A stretch of DNA of 64,000 bases, taken from assembly GCA_008638375.1 (NCBI GenBank), contig CM018051.1, positions 7,927,387-7,991,386 of the forward strand. Reading direction: 5' to 3'. The position numbers and the translations under genes were made by a program. Under the pieces are notes generated by a model. The model saw nothing but the letters and a program-made list of their open reading frames with translations. It ran no database searches and was not told the origin of the DNA. Source of the DNA: Nyssa sinensis. Its lineage: Eukaryota > Streptophyta > Magnoliopsida > Cornales > Nyssaceae. Positions within the stretch are counted from its first letter, which is position 1, and each line of letters starts with the position of its first letter. This document shows, one piece after another, positions 1 to 11,430 of this stretch.

Positions 1-858
1 AGTTACTGAAATTTTCCCGATATCGTTTTCTTTTAGAACCAGTTCATACAGAGCATTGCTCCGGCTTATCAAAAAAAAAAAAAATCAGGTAAGGTTATTA
101 TAATTTATTTATCCTAAATTATATAGAAGCTTTGTTCTTAATGTTTTCATGCCCATGTTTGAGAATTAGCTAAAAAAAGGAAAGGTTGAAAGGTGGTTGG
201 GTGTCATGCAGTAGAAATTTTTGTCCTTCACTTTCTGTTTGGGTATATTTTCTTTCTTACTTTCCAGTTTCCAGAGAAGCCAAAGTTTTTCTTTCTGAAG
301 GATTTGGGGACCCACTTTCACCAGCTTCACAGTGTTGACACTGTTATTAGCCTTTTGGCTTAAAAGCCTAGGTTTAGGTTAAAATCACAAAGACATCCGA
401 CTCTCTCTCTCTCTCACATCCACACCCACACCAGGTTTTTAAAACTCTGCTTTTGCGTGGACAATAATTTTACTGAAGGAAAGGCTATGATATATGTTCC
501 GTTTGATTAGACGAAGAGGGATAGAAAGTAAAGAAAAGAAAAAAAATTAAAATTTATTTGAAATTTGATAAACATGAAAAAGAAAAATGGCCATAAAAAA
601 CGGATACATGTAGTTGGATAGTTTTTCCAAAAGAATGACTTCTCGTTTCGTGCAAAAATTACAAAGAAAATTTTATTTTGCCGTGAAATTAGTGTTGGAT
701 GTGTATAATATATATATATATATATATATATTGATAAGATTATTGATAAAACTTATAAGATAGAGTCTGATATATATTAAATTCCTTTTGAAGAAACGTA
801 TATTGATAATTCTTTTATATAAAATGATTTAAAAAATTATATTTAATTACATATGTAA

Positions 859-904
<46 letters not shown>

Positions 905-2023
905 TACAATTAGATAGATAGTTAATGTATAATATATATATATATATATATATATAATATGTAATTAATATCTACATATTCCGTTTTTATATATCAAGTT
1001 TATATATAGATAATTATATGTAATTAATTTTTTTATGTACTTAAGTAGTGTTAGGAAGTTTCATTTTTTTATGGTAATATAAATCTACACCACTTTTTAA
1101 GTATTAGAAGACTTTTAGAATTTGTATATATATATATATATATATAATTTGCATCTTTTATCAATTAATAATACTAAGTTTATTTAAAAATTCTACCAAA
1201 ATCAAGTCTTAATAGGGTAATTTAGACAACAACAAAAAATTCTTCACTTTAAAAATTTTCAAATAAAAATTTAATTTTTCATGTAATTTTCTTATTTTTT
1301 TTATTCATAAACGAAGCAGAATGCTTTACTTGAAAAAGCCACTAATTAGAAAAATACCTAAATTTTCAAGAAACAATTACATAATGTGAATTTTTGGGTA
1401 TACTTGAAATTTTAAAAAAAATTATTAAAAAAAATTTCATTTCCTTCCAAATTCTCCACTTTTGAAAGGATCGGAGAAGTGGGTTCAATGACTCAATCTT
1501 TCTCTTCTAATTTTTTTTTTCCATCCATTATAAAAATTCAAACACGTAATCAATTGTAATATAAGTTCTTTTGGTGAAAGAGGACAAATCCTCTCTCTCT
1601 CTCTCTCTTCCTTGCAAATACTGAATGATACTTATTTACATTTATTAAAGTGGAATTGAGGACCAAACTTATAACACACTATTTAAATCATGAAGGATGC
1701 AATAATGAGGATTGAAATTCATACTAAATACTTGACAGAACTTCACAACACACACTATATAAATCACGAAGGATGCAGAATTCAAATCTACACTCAATAC
1801 TTGAATTTAGTATGTTCAAGAACTTAAAAATATGTCTTACCGACTACTATGCCATTACTTATACTAGTATATCACCTTGGTCAAATCTTTTCTTTTCTCT
1901 ACAAATCAAAATATCTCAATTGGGTTATAAGATGTTAGCTCAAGTGTTTGTGATTGTTTCAGAAGAGATGAAACATAAATTCCATCCAAATGAACTCAAA
2001 ATAAAGTAATTAGAGACAGTTAC
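1..2023 (-). other. Intron 1 (part) of the ABCG22-like gene
   Basis: This stretch lies downstream of the first exon's donor site on the minus strand and shows no recognisable ABC-transporter exon, so it is read as intron sequence. It is very AT-rich, with (TA)n runs near 710-732, 933-956 and 1125-1146, a compound (AT)n(GT)n at about 859-904 and CT runs near 401-415 and 1591-1610. I see no other gene. The next exon, which would lead into the nucleotide-binding domain, must lie off the left edge. Confidence 0.6.
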
Positions 2024-2405
2024 CGGTGTCATCGTCGCTAAATGTCCTCAAATCGGGGATCTCGTCTGGCGGCACCGTTATGCCGGTGAAAGAGAAGCCC
2101 AGACTGGCGCTGGAAGCACTTCTCAGGGCGGCGCTGCTGCTAACATCGTCAAACTCTAGCCTCATTTGGGCGCTCCTGCACTTTCTGATGTGTTTGCTAC
2201 TTCCGCTAGCACCCCCTGGTGATATTGCCGCTGCTAATCGTTTGCTGGAGAACTTCCTCGATAGAGTTCCGCTGCTCTCTGGTCCTCCGGCAGCCTCACT
2301 TGTCGACGTTGATGACTTCATTGCTGCCATTGCCGCCGTTACTTTCTCCACGAATTGATCGGATTTTGTCCTCAGAAGTCCTCTAGTTGAGTTTGATTTT
2401 TCCAT
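2024..2405 (-). CDS. ABCG22: ABC transporter G family, ABCG22-like, first coding exon (partial gene)
   Basis: The exon runs from ATG at 2405 to a GT donor directly after 2024 (intron starts GTAACT) and encodes about 127 residues. It matches the N-terminal cytosolic extension of the plant ABCG22 half-transporter family: start MEKSNSTRGLLRTKS, a GTLSRK segment, a HIRK-RSAQ basic stretch, an S/A-rich SASLGFSFTG segment and an acidic FSDDD near the end. The Walker A, signature and Walker B motifs and the membrane domain would be in later exons and are not in the window. In Arabidopsis, ABCG22 is a plasma-membrane half-size transporter affecting stomatal behaviour and ABA responses; this is family knowledge. 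The family call rests on the N-terminal signature only, and ABCG21-type paralogues are the main alternative. The exon is GC-rich compared with its surroundings, as expected for coding DNA. Confidence 0.8.
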
Positions 2406-3103
2406 CTTTTTCTGTAACTAGCACCAAACAGAGACACCCACAAATAATTGACTCAGAAAAGCAAATTATTTCTCCTGGAACTCTCTTTTATGATATCAAA
2501 ACTCTCACTTTCATGCTTTGCATACGAATAACTATATATATATATATATATATATAAATATGTGTGTGTATTTATGCATGCATATATGTATGTATGCCTA
2601 CACTAACATGGAAAATCATGTGACCCTTTAACATGATATTACTTATTATATATTGCTGACCCGTTGTTAGAGACTGAGCCACCAATGAATATCGAGTTAA
2701 CATCATTTCTCACGTATGATTTCATCCGTTCATGAAACATACACATGCAACATATTAAAATGAAAGAAGATAATATATAGTTGGATTTACCATGCATACC
2801 TTTTTTTTCCTGGAAAAAAGAAGAAGAAGAGTTAAGAGGAGATCTGTTTTAGGAGGGAATTGAGCCCACTATAACTGCCACCACCTCATGTGGTGAACAA
2901 TCTCTCTTCTTATAAGGAGCAATTGAGAAAGAAGCACGAAGTTGCAAAACTACCCCAAATCTTCTTGCTAAATAACAAATCCATGCATAATTCTATCAAT
3001 CATATTCATTGATTCCTATCATCCATACCGTACACGTGTCCAGATAAACTGTTATTTATGAAATTGGGATCATTGATTTTACAAAACTATCACAAATGTT
3101 TTT
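2406..3103. other. Upstream region of the ABCG22-like gene
   Basis: This is the probable promoter and leader of the minus-strand gene. On the minus strand a CATAAAAG box (about 2487-2494) lies some 85 bases upstream of the ATG and could be a TATA-like element. A (TA)n microsatellite lies near 2535-2553. No coding potential is seen. Confidence 0.4.
2655..2740. repeat. Degenerate TRIM-like terminal repeat
   Basis: The segment GTTAGAGACTGAGCC followed by CAATGAATATCGAG resembles the terminal repeat of the TRIM at 26948-27238 (GTTAGAGAATGAGCC, CAATGTATATCAAG). The following TCTCACGTATGATT resembles the internal start of that TRIM (CCTCACGTGCAAT). No second terminal repeat or target duplication is visible, so this is a remnant at best. 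Confidence 0.35.
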
Positions 3104-3695
3104 TTAAAGGTAAATTACATTGACTGTTTTTTGAAATTTTTGACAATTACATTGATTTTTTATAAAATTTTTGAAATTACACTAATATTTTTTATTTTAC
3201 TTGACAATTACACTGATCTCTTTTGAAGTTTCTGAAATTATACTAACCCTTTCTACTTTACTTGATAATATACAGACTCTATAATCAATTTTTTTTTTTA
3301 AAATGATAAAATTGTCTCTTTTATGTTTTTTTTTTTTTTATAATTTCTAAAATTTTGACCAATTTCTTTTTATTTTTTAAATAAATATTGATAAAAATCT
3401 TAAATTATTTTTTATATAAAATAAAAACAAAAGTTAATTATTTCCCTTCAATTAATTTTTTTATAAAATAAAAAAAAACTTCTAAAAAAGTTAAAAAATT
3501 TTCGTCAAAATTGAAAAAAAAATAAATAAATAAAAAGGTAATTTTGTCATTTTGAAGAAAAAATTTGATTAGAAATAGTATTTGTACATTGTCAAGTAAA
3601 ATAAGAAAGATCAGTGTAATTTCATAAACTACAGGAGTAAATAATGTAATTGTCAGAAATTTCATGAAAGATAAGTGTAATTTATTATTTTTCTA
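3104..3695. repeat. Fold-back AT-rich element (long imperfect inverted repeat)
   Basis: The left arm repeats motifs such as GACAATTACATTGAT and GAAATTACACTAAT. The right arm (about 3560-3695) carries the complements, for example GATCAGTGTAATTTC and TAATGTAATTGTCAG. The arms pair imperfectly over about 120 bases around an AT-rich core. A related element lies at 30355-30690. It carries no coding sequence and is probably a non-autonomous element; the exact ends are not resolved. Confidence 0.55.
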
Positions 3696-3961
3696 AACTA
3701 ATTGAGTCCCTAACTATGAGATAGTCTAAACATGATGGATTAACTGAACTTCCGAATTTACAATACTTCCTTAAAGTCAATTTGCCCACCACAGTTTCTC
3801 ATTGCTCAGGAGCCAATAATGTCAGCTCAATTAATAATATGCCGTCCAGAAAGTATTCCAATGATCCACGTTGCTTATGCAGCATGAGACGCCTTTCTTC
3901 CACTTCCATCTCAACTTACCCTATCTTACAGGGCATCCAACTTTTGGACTTTTGTCTTCTT

Positions 3962-3969
<8 letters not shown>

Positions 3970-4008
<39 letters not shown>
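3970..4008. repeat. (TA)n microsatellite
   Basis: Uninterrupted TA dinucleotide run of about 38 bases. Confidence 0.9.
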
Positions 4009-4010
<2 letters not shown>

Positions 4011-4166
4011 TTCAACTTCTTTTTTTCCCCGCTTTTTTCAGGTTTCTTTTTTTTTAGTTGGGTTAAAAATTTCTTTTTTCAATTTTAATATAGTTACAAG
4101 ATGTGAGGCCTCACCTACATATATATACATGTATAATATGATTTGTTCATATGTAAGCATAAGTTT

Positions 4167-4352
4167 AAGACCATATCCGCAATGATTCTTCAAAAATAAG
4201 GTAGTAAATGTATCATTTGCTACATCATATACAAATTTATTATTTTTAAAATTTGACACTTCATGAAATTATCAAACTTTAATAGTTTTTTATTTATTTA
4301 TCTATATATCACTGTTTATAAATCTTTGAAGAGATTGTGCATGTCATACTCT
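4167..4352. mobile_element. Possible small MITE
   Basis: The left end AAGACCATATCCGCAATG and the complement of the right end (AGTATGACATGCACAATC) are imperfect inverted repeats that both continue into CTTCAAA. The size and AT content suit a MITE. No clear target-site duplication was found. Confidence 0.35.
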
Positions 4353-4478
4353 CTCTCGTCTCTCTCGTGGGATCTTCATTTTTTTTGCAATATTTTAAAC
4401 ATTTGTTAGTATGAAGAGAGAAGTATCCAAGTTACTGAATGAGAATTGGGAAAGGAGCAGCAAAATGGACATTGGATT

Positions 4479-4686
4479 CAGCGTCGGCTCCAGAAATCAC
4501 GGTTAGGAGGTTAAAATGTAAATTTCAAAATTAATTTTTTTTTTTTATGTATATATAAAAAAAATTTGGAAGGATCAAGTCGTAATTTTAAAAGAAATTC
4601 TACCAAAATAAGGAGAAAAAAAATATAATTTTCAAGTTTTTTGTTTTTTCTGGGAGGCCCCATTAGTCCCCCTCCCTCCGCCTCTG
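4479..4686. mobile_element. hAT-like MITE with 8-bp target duplication
   Basis: A 208-bp element whose ends begin CAG-G--CGG on both strands (CAGCGTCGG and CAGAGGCGG), the terminal pattern of a common plant hAT family. It is flanked by ATTGGATT at 4471-4478 and TTTGGATT at 4687-4694 (7 of 8 identical). The interior is AT-rich and non-coding. Confidence 0.6.
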
Positions 4687-4815
4687 TTTGGATTGCTGTT
4701 TCCATTAGACATTAAGATGAGATGTACCATCAAATGCTCTGTCCCGAGACGTTGCTATTTTGGTTGAAGAATTGCCTAAAAAGTGCTTTGAAGTTAGAAG
4801 TGCCATCTCCTCTCC

Positions 4816-4820
<5 letters not shown>

Positions 4821-4848
<28 letters not shown>
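4821..4848. repeat. (AT)n microsatellite
   Basis: AT dinucleotide run followed by GTATGTATGTATG. Confidence 0.85.
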
Positions 4849-4858
<10 letters not shown>

Positions 4859-6162
4859 GCATATGTATATCGTTCATGGCAAATATTTTGCTAATATCCT
4901 CCACACCCATCAAATATTCTATTTAGGTTACTGGGTTGGGCTCTAAACTAGCAGTACTATATGTTTTATGACAGAAGAGGTAGCTTTTTCTTTCTGCAGA
5001 ATGGGACATGATGCTCTAGAATTATTGAAAATTTTACCATTAATTGCAGGGTGGCTAACAAAATTTCTATGGCCTTGAAGGACCATATCCAACTTGGAGC
5101 TTTGAATCAATACATGGATATGTAGATAGTGTGGAGGGTGAAGGGCATAATAGTAAACTCAAAATTGGAGGCTCTAAATGATCCATGTTAGGACATCTCT
5201 TGTGGCGATTTAAATTTGAAACTCAAATTTCACTTAAAATTTGAATAAAAGTTAAATTTGAGTTTCATGCTCTCTAATGATATAACTCAAATGAATACAT
5301 TGAGTTTGAGTAAAAATAAATTTGATATGAGTTTGAGTTTATAGTTGGAGAAGGTTTTATTATTCTCGATATAGTGTATCTAGACCGAATGAATGCTTAA
5401 CAAATCAATAAATGTATTAGTAAATTCCTACATATTTTGTTGATTTGTCAAATAATGCATTCGGACCAATGAATAATATCCTCTCCACCTCAACTAGCCA
5501 CATGGTATGCCATTGATAATCTTAAAGAACTAGCCAACCAATACTTAGAATCAATTGAGCAGTTCTGTGATCATAATGACTAGTTTTGAATTGAAAAAGG
5601 TTCTAATGACTATATTTTTGAAAACTAAAAAATTCCAATAATTTTTAGTACATAAGAGTTATTTCTATTAAATGCTTTGTGAACATTGATTGAGATTAAA
5701 TCCCTACATTTCAACCTTCATTTACAGTTCGTTTGGATGATATGATTTAAAAAGAAAAGAAAAGAAAAGATTCAGGAGAAAAGTAATACTATTTTATCTT
5801 ATTTGAATGTTTATAATGTAGAGAAAAGAAAAAATTAAGAAAGAAAGTTGATGTGATTAAGATGACTTCTTCAATTTCTCCAAAAGTAAAGAGATTTGGA
5901 AAGAAAAGAAGTTCATTTATTGAATTTTTTTAAATACCAAAAATATTCTTAAATGAGTGGTATAAAAATTAGGCAACTATAAAATAAAAAGGTAAAATAG
6001 TCAAATAGCAATATCTACTTTCTTTTCTACTAATTATTCAAACAAGAGATGATGATTTTATTCTCATTTATAAAAAACATTCAAATAAAGTGAAAATGAA
6101 TATTTTCTTTTCTTCTTTCTTCTATTTTAATTTTCTTTTCTTTCCAAAACTTTCGAACAAGC
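4849..6162. other. Intergenic AT-rich DNA
   Basis: No coding signal. From about 5728 (CGTTTGGATGATATG) to 6160 there is A/G-rich then T/C-rich sequence (AAAGAAAAGAAAAG, then TTTTCTTTTCTTTCC), an overall inverted symmetry typical of a decayed MITE whose ends I could not fix. Confidence 0.4.
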
Positions 6163-6667
6163 ATGGACGGAGCCAATGAAGGCCCGGGGAGGGGGTCAAT
6201 TTCCCCCCTCAAATTTTTTTAATTACAATTTTCCTTATTCATTTTAGAAATATTTTCAATTATAACTCTTTAAATTATGTATTTGGCCCACCTTAAATTT
6301 AAAATTTTCATACTTTACTCTTACTTTAATTTTATTTTGAACTCTTCAATGATATTTTATCAATTTTTAGAGTTTTTTTTCCTTCTATATTCTAAAGTTT
6401 TTAAGAGTCCTTTTCTTTAATTGAACTTTTTCTTTAATTTGTAAATTATTTTACATCAATAATTTTAACTTTTTATCAAAAGAATATTATTAATTAATAT
6501 TAAGTTATTATACTTATTTTCTCTATTGTCTCATGTTTACTCACATCACAAAAACCACTTACTTATAATTTTTTTTTTTTATAATTATTTAATTTTTAAA
6601 TTTAAAATTAAATACTTTCTTAATAAAATTTATTCCTTCTGAAAAAAATTCTTGGCTCCGTCCCTAC
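6163..6667. mobile_element. hAT-like MITE, 505 bp, nearly perfect 8-bp target duplication
   Basis: The terminal inverted repeats are GGACGGAGCCAA at the left end and TTGGCTCCGTCC at the right end, a perfect 12-base match. The flanks are GAACAAGC (6155-6162) and AAACAAGC (6668-6675), an 8-bp target duplication with one mismatch, typical of hAT insertion. The interior is AT-rich with a C/G-run near the left end and has no transposase. Confidence 0.75.
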
Positions 6668-7367
6668 AAACAAGCGATGAGTCATTTATTATTCAATTAT
6701 TTTAAAATAACTCTTAGAGTAAATTTCATTTGTATATCCAACTCAATAAAGATTAACCCTTGTTAAGAGAAAAAGGGATTTTTTCATTTTCTTCTGAGAG
6801 ATAACGAGTGAGTCACATTATTTAGAATGCTGCATCTTCTTTTTTTATTTTTTTCTGGTTTTCTAAAAAAATTATTTGGATAACAAAATGATAGGTTTGA
6901 AATTTAATTTGCAGTTGACATAAATAATTGAGAAGTGATTAAAATAGAAAAGAATTAAAATAAAAAAGAAAAGAGAAGAAGAGAAAAGAAAAATATTCAT
7001 TTTCATATTGCTTGAATGTTCATTAGAGAAAAAAATTTATTATATTATGTTTAAATAATAAGTAGAAAAGAAAGTATGTATAATTAATCGATAATTATAT
7101 ATTTTTTATTTGACAATTATCTTAATTTTTAATCATGTATTTAAAGGTATTTTTAGTATTTTAAAAAAATTATTAAATGAATTTTCTTTTAGATCGGAGA
7201 ATCAAGCCTAATCGTTCCAAATCTTTTCTTTTCCATCTATCATAAATATCCAAATATCAGAAAGTGATATCATACCACTTAAATCTTTTTTTTTTCCCTC
7301 TCAAAATCATTTCATCCAGCACCTGGTACATGCATGCTTGTAACTTTTAATATTTGGTTTATTATGC

Positions 7368-7370
7368 CTC

Positions 7371-7440
<70 letters not shown>
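7368..7440. repeat. Compound (TG)n(AG)n microsatellite
   Basis: About 22 bases of TG repeats run straight into about 49 bases of uninterrupted AG repeats. Confidence 0.95.
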
Positions 7441-7442
<2 letters not shown>

Positions 7443-7679
7443 ACAAGTTATTGTACAAGGGAGCTGGTTAATGAAAATTTACTCCTCCTTTGAGGGGTGC
7501 ATAACAATTTCAAGCTAAATCTTATAACCCATTTGAAGCAACCAACTTTGTATTTATTGATGTAGAATATCCACAATGAAAATTAAATTTTCATTTATTT
7601 TGATATTTTTCTGTCCTGGTTTTATTAAATTTAGTGCTAGCTTGGTTTGAGAAATGGAAAATTGGATTGGAAAGAAGGG

Positions 7680-7722
7680 TTTTTTTTTTTTTTTGGGAGG
7701 GGAGGGGGGGGGGGGGGGGGGG
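7680..7722. repeat. Poly(T)/poly(G) tract
   Basis: About 15 T followed by GGGAGGGGA and a run of about 20 G. A related T-then-G tract lies near 49581-49620. Confidence 0.9.
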
Positions 7723-8856
7723 CAGTTGAGGACAAGAAGCTAGGAAGGACGAAAAGGGTTTTCTCTATGATTTTTTTTTGGTCAAGCCTTCATCTTTTTG
7801 TTTAATTCTACAAAAATACTTGATTGGATGACGGGATAAAAATGTTGGATATAATAACTATGACCCTATCTCATGTTTGGTGTTTTTCAATTGACTTGAA
7901 TAATATATATCGTGCCCCATTATATCTCACCCGGATATTATATATAATTTATACCAAAGGAGTGATGGTATATGATTCTCTTATCCGATCCTGCTTTTTT
8001 ATCTCTGATCGTCTAAACACTGAAAGTATATATATATTTTTTTTAAGAATAGAGAAGTATTTGTATGTATCGCGTCTATAGATTAAATTCATGAACTAAA
8101 CCAATTACAGTTTGTTAGCTAGAATAAAAACTTTTTTTTTTTATTTTCTTAAAGACGGACAACTTGTTCAAATGATTCAATGTGATTGGCTTTAATTCAT
8201 GAACCATATTCACACACAGATTTCCTGATACGAATATGAAAAAAATGGAGGTTGGAGTCCTTTCCCTCCTTCCGGCTCACAGAGAGAGAACATTGGGCTT
8301 CACCCTGTCTCCCAAATGGTGCCTTTCTTCCTTCTGCCAAACCAAGGAAACTTTATGATCATTTCTTCTCCTTTTAGATAACCTCTTTTCCTTCCTCCTA
8401 TCTTTTCTCTTACCAAACAGATCATTAAGCTTTTCATATCTACATCTATACTTACTTTTGTGAGTGTGTCATCCATAATGAAGTGGAAGAAGGAAAGGTA
8501 TCACAAACAAATCATTGTGTATAAAGTAGAAAGGTAGGACTAAGGTCATCATTTTATGCACTTAGGTGGACATTATGGAATGATTGAAAATTTTAGGGTT
8601 TTCACTCTTATCATGGAAATTTCTGTTACAATGGATGCCATGATAGTAGATAGAAGAGGCAAGAGATGACAGTATACTTGAAAAAGTTGGCTTTTCTTCA
8701 TTTTTCTTTATAGGCTGCGCTGTCATAGGACTAAATTACTGTTATGACCCTCCAAAATATTCAATGGTATAATATCTATTGACATAAAGTTGTAGAGATG
8801 AAGTAATTATTGTTGAGTGGGACGGTCACTCAATGTCATCATCCCATATGGTGTAA

Positions 8857-9658
8857 GAGCATCTCTTGCAAATCCTTCCATCGGCAAATGCCGAGCCATG
8901 TTAACATAGTTTGTTCCAACATAGTTTGCTGACCGAATTCTATTTTTTTATTTTAAAGACGGTTCAACACCCGACAAAAGAATAAAAATTATTAAAATAT
9001 AATGAAATTACAGTGGCATATGAACATTACAAATATCACTGTTTTCAAACTGATAATATTTGTAGCGATAATTTTTTTCCCTTATAAATATGTTGTGTTT
9101 TTTTCCCCACTCTCATCCTCAACATTCATCAAGTTTCACTTTCATAATTTGCACCTTTCATCAAGTTTTACTTTCATAATTTTCACCGATCTTTCAAATT
9201 TTGTAAATCATTTTTATTTCTCAACTCTTCCATCCAAAGTAATCAATCAGATTTTGTAACACAATTTTTAGAATCACAAGAGGTTTCCACTCAATTCACC
9301 GCCCAGTTTCCATCCTCTATTCAAATCGATTCTGAAGGAAAAAAAAAATGTGATGATAATTTTATCATAGAAGAAGACATGCTTCTTGTATCCTCCTTAC
9401 TTAATATTAGTTTGGAGGGCATTTGAATTTCAAATTTAAAATTTATAAATAAAATTGGAGAAAAATCTTGAGCACTCAAATTTTAGTTTTGGTAAAAAAA
9501 AAAAAATAGTGGAAAGTCAAAAATTGAAACATAACTAAATAATATTAAAAAAATAAAATTAAAATTAAAATTTGAAGTCTCTTGAAAATGTTATAATCTT
9601 TTAGACAAAAGATAAACTTCTCAAAGTGCCATATTTGAAGAGTCATTTGAAAATGCTC
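8857..9658. mobile_element. Harbinger/Tourist-like MITE with TAA target duplication
   Basis: The ends are GAGCATCTC at the left and, as complement, GAGCATTTTC at the right, each immediately flanked by TAA (8854-8856 and 9659-9661). The GAGCATCTCC-type terminus with a 3-bp TWA duplication is typical of plant PIF/Harbinger MITEs. The interior is AT-rich, with no intact transposase. Confidence 0.55.
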
Positions 9659-9661
9659 TAA

Positions 9662-10012
9662 CTATCCCTCGCAGTCGACTTGGAAAGACGTCGCAAAGAA
9701 TAATTTATGGTGGAGAGGACACCACAACACTAAATTTAGCATGAATTTTCCCTTCAGCTACTGGATTTGTGTACCTATAGAGATTTTTTTCACATAAGTT
9801 CACATAATTTAATTCATGCATATCTCAAGGACTTGGAAAGCCTACTCTAGGACCTCCCATTGCCCCTGGTATTGCAATTTTTCTTCCCAGAGGTGCTAAC
9901 TCAGCGCATGTGTTAACAGAAGACTACAGGATACTAACATTGCAGAGCATATGAACCCACTTTGGAAAACCTGTTGTTTGAGCACTGTATTTTCCCTGAA
10001 AAGCCTCTTATG
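9662..10012. other. Intergenic DNA
   Basis: Moderately complex non-repetitive sequence without a supported ORF; it is the pre-insertion context of the SINE that follows. Confidence 0.5.
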
Positions 10013-10027
10013 AACCTAGTACAGCTA

Positions 10028-10251
10028 GTAACCCTGAGGGGTCGACCAGTTGGTCTTGGAACCTCTTGCAAAATGTTTGCTTAGTGAGAGATTTTCGGGT
10101 TTGACTCCACATTTCTCCTAAGAGTTGGCCATCACTCACTTCGGTGAAATTACCTACATTGGAAGAGAGGTGACCTTTACCTGACCGAGGGGCAGTAGTC
10201 GACAAAAGACTAGATACTCCCATGACAAAAAAAAAAAAAAAAAAAAAAAAA
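10028..10251 (+). mobile_element. tRNA-derived SINE with A-tail and perfect 15-bp target duplication
   Basis: The insertion lies between two identical copies of AACCTAGTACAGCTA (10013-10027 and 10252-10266). It ends in about 25 A residues next to the right copy, the signature of LINE-assisted retroposition. Near its 5' end, TCGACCAGTTGG fits a degraded pol III box A, and about 50 bases later GGTTTGACTCC matches box B (GGTTCGANNCC) with one change. Length is about 224 bp including the tail. The perfect duplication and long tail suggest recent insertion. The family name is not assigned. Confidence 0.85.
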
Positions 10252-10320
10252 AACCTAGTACAGCTACATAAATTATAATAGTAAAAAAAATTATAAAATT
10301 ATTAAGTACTAAAGTTTTTC

Positions 10321-10380
10321 TTTAAATTTCATTGTCAACAAAACCTCCTCTTTAAATTTCATTGTCAACAAAACCTCCTC
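10321..10380. repeat. Perfect 30-bp tandem duplication
   Basis: Two identical adjacent 30-base units (TTTAAATTTCATTGTCAAC start, ACCTCCTC end). Confidence 0.95.
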
Positions 10381-10439
10381 CAAGAATTGTACAACTTTAC
10401 CAAGAAGGGAAGACTGACCTGATGACTAGCTGTAATGAC

Positions 10440-10482
10440 AAGAGAGAGAGAGAGAGGTAGAGAGGGAGAGAGAGAGAAAGAG
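10440..10482. repeat. AG-rich microsatellite
   Basis: AGAGAG runs interrupted by GGTAG and AGGG. Confidence 0.8.
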
Positions 10483-11048
10483 TTCACTGGACCTCATGAC
10501 TTGTTGAATTGTCAAAATACAAAAACAAATTACACGTACAAGGTACAAGCATTACCTGCATGGTAGTCTCCACAAAGCTGTGACTGTGCCATATCATAAG
10601 GTAGCAATCAAGAAAAGGTGTAGCACACCCTCATCCACTTGCCTGCATTCCATTCAGGAAAGAAAATACAAGTGGTCCATATAATTAATGCAAAAGCAAA
10701 AACGACATTGGAAAGTGCCTATTGTGGGTGCTACCACCTTTTTCTTCTTCTTCTTTCTCTCTCTCTCTCCCTCCCAATCCATAAGGGTAGAAAGTGAGAA
10801 GAATAAAAAAATCTTGACTTTCTATCCAATTCACTCAAGACCCAAGAAGTTAGCTTCATGCCATGGCAATTCCCCTACAATGAATTGAACAGAGAATTTC
10901 ACCCTCTAAAAATTGAGAAAGTGTGTGTGCGCGCGCAGCTGGAGAGTAAAGAGACAATTGCCAGTATCCTTCTTGTGGCAGTGATGGCTTTTTCACAGAA
11001 CTTTCTCTCGTACACTCAATAGAAATAGTACATTTGAACACTGCCTTA

Positions 11049-11430
11049 TCAGCTTATTGAACACAATGTCACCCCACTCTACTCAACCATAAGCAATTAA
11101 GATGCACAAGTGATCAATTGGACATTGTTGAGGTAACTTGGGAATAGGAAATGCTCATGTTAAACGAGGCACAGATCATTGCGTGTCCAACACGGAGGCT
11201 GCTGCAGAAACATGACAAAGGGAATGGATACAGAGAATGTCAGCTTATTGAACACAATGTCACCCCACTCTACTCAACCATAAGCAATTAAGATGCACAA
11301 GTGATCAATTGGACATTGTTGAGGTAACTTGGAAATAGGAAATGCCCATGTTAAATGAGGCACAGATCATTGCGTGTCCAACACGGAGGCTGCTGCAGAA
11401 ACATGACAAAGGGAATGGATACAGAGAATA
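11049..11430. repeat. 191-bp tandem duplication
   Basis: Unit 1 (11049-11239) and unit 2 (11240-11430) are the same length and differ at only a few bases, for example AACTTGGGAA against AACTTGGAAA, ATGCTCATG against ATGCCCATG, and AAACGAGG against AAATGAGG. No coding function was recognised. The low divergence points to a recent local duplication. Confidence 0.9.

Larger units (their letters stand above)
6668..8856. other. Intergenic DNA
   Basis: AT-rich with no recognisable gene. It contains a (TG)n(AG)n microsatellite and a poly(T)/poly(G) tract, listed separately. Confidence 0.6.

Noticed and set aside
1773..2009. Plus-strand 78-codon ORF left of ABCG22
   Set aside because: Composition is that of AT-rich intron; no motif and no splice or promoter context.
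2026..2358. Plus-strand ORF of 110 codons opposite the ABCG22 exon
   Set aside because: It is the antisense shadow of a clearly recognised minus-strand exon and has no family features.
5184..5260. Second Harbinger terminus (GGACATCTCTTGTGG)
   Set aside because: No matching opposite end or TAA/TTA duplication was found nearby.
7368..7440. CRISPR-like or regularly spaced repeat array
   Set aside because: Simple dinucleotide microsatellite; none of the arrays in the window has unique spacers between conserved repeats.
10028..10251. Functional tRNA gene at the SINE head
   Set aside because: Only box-like remnants; no cloverleaf with matched acceptor stem could be drawn.
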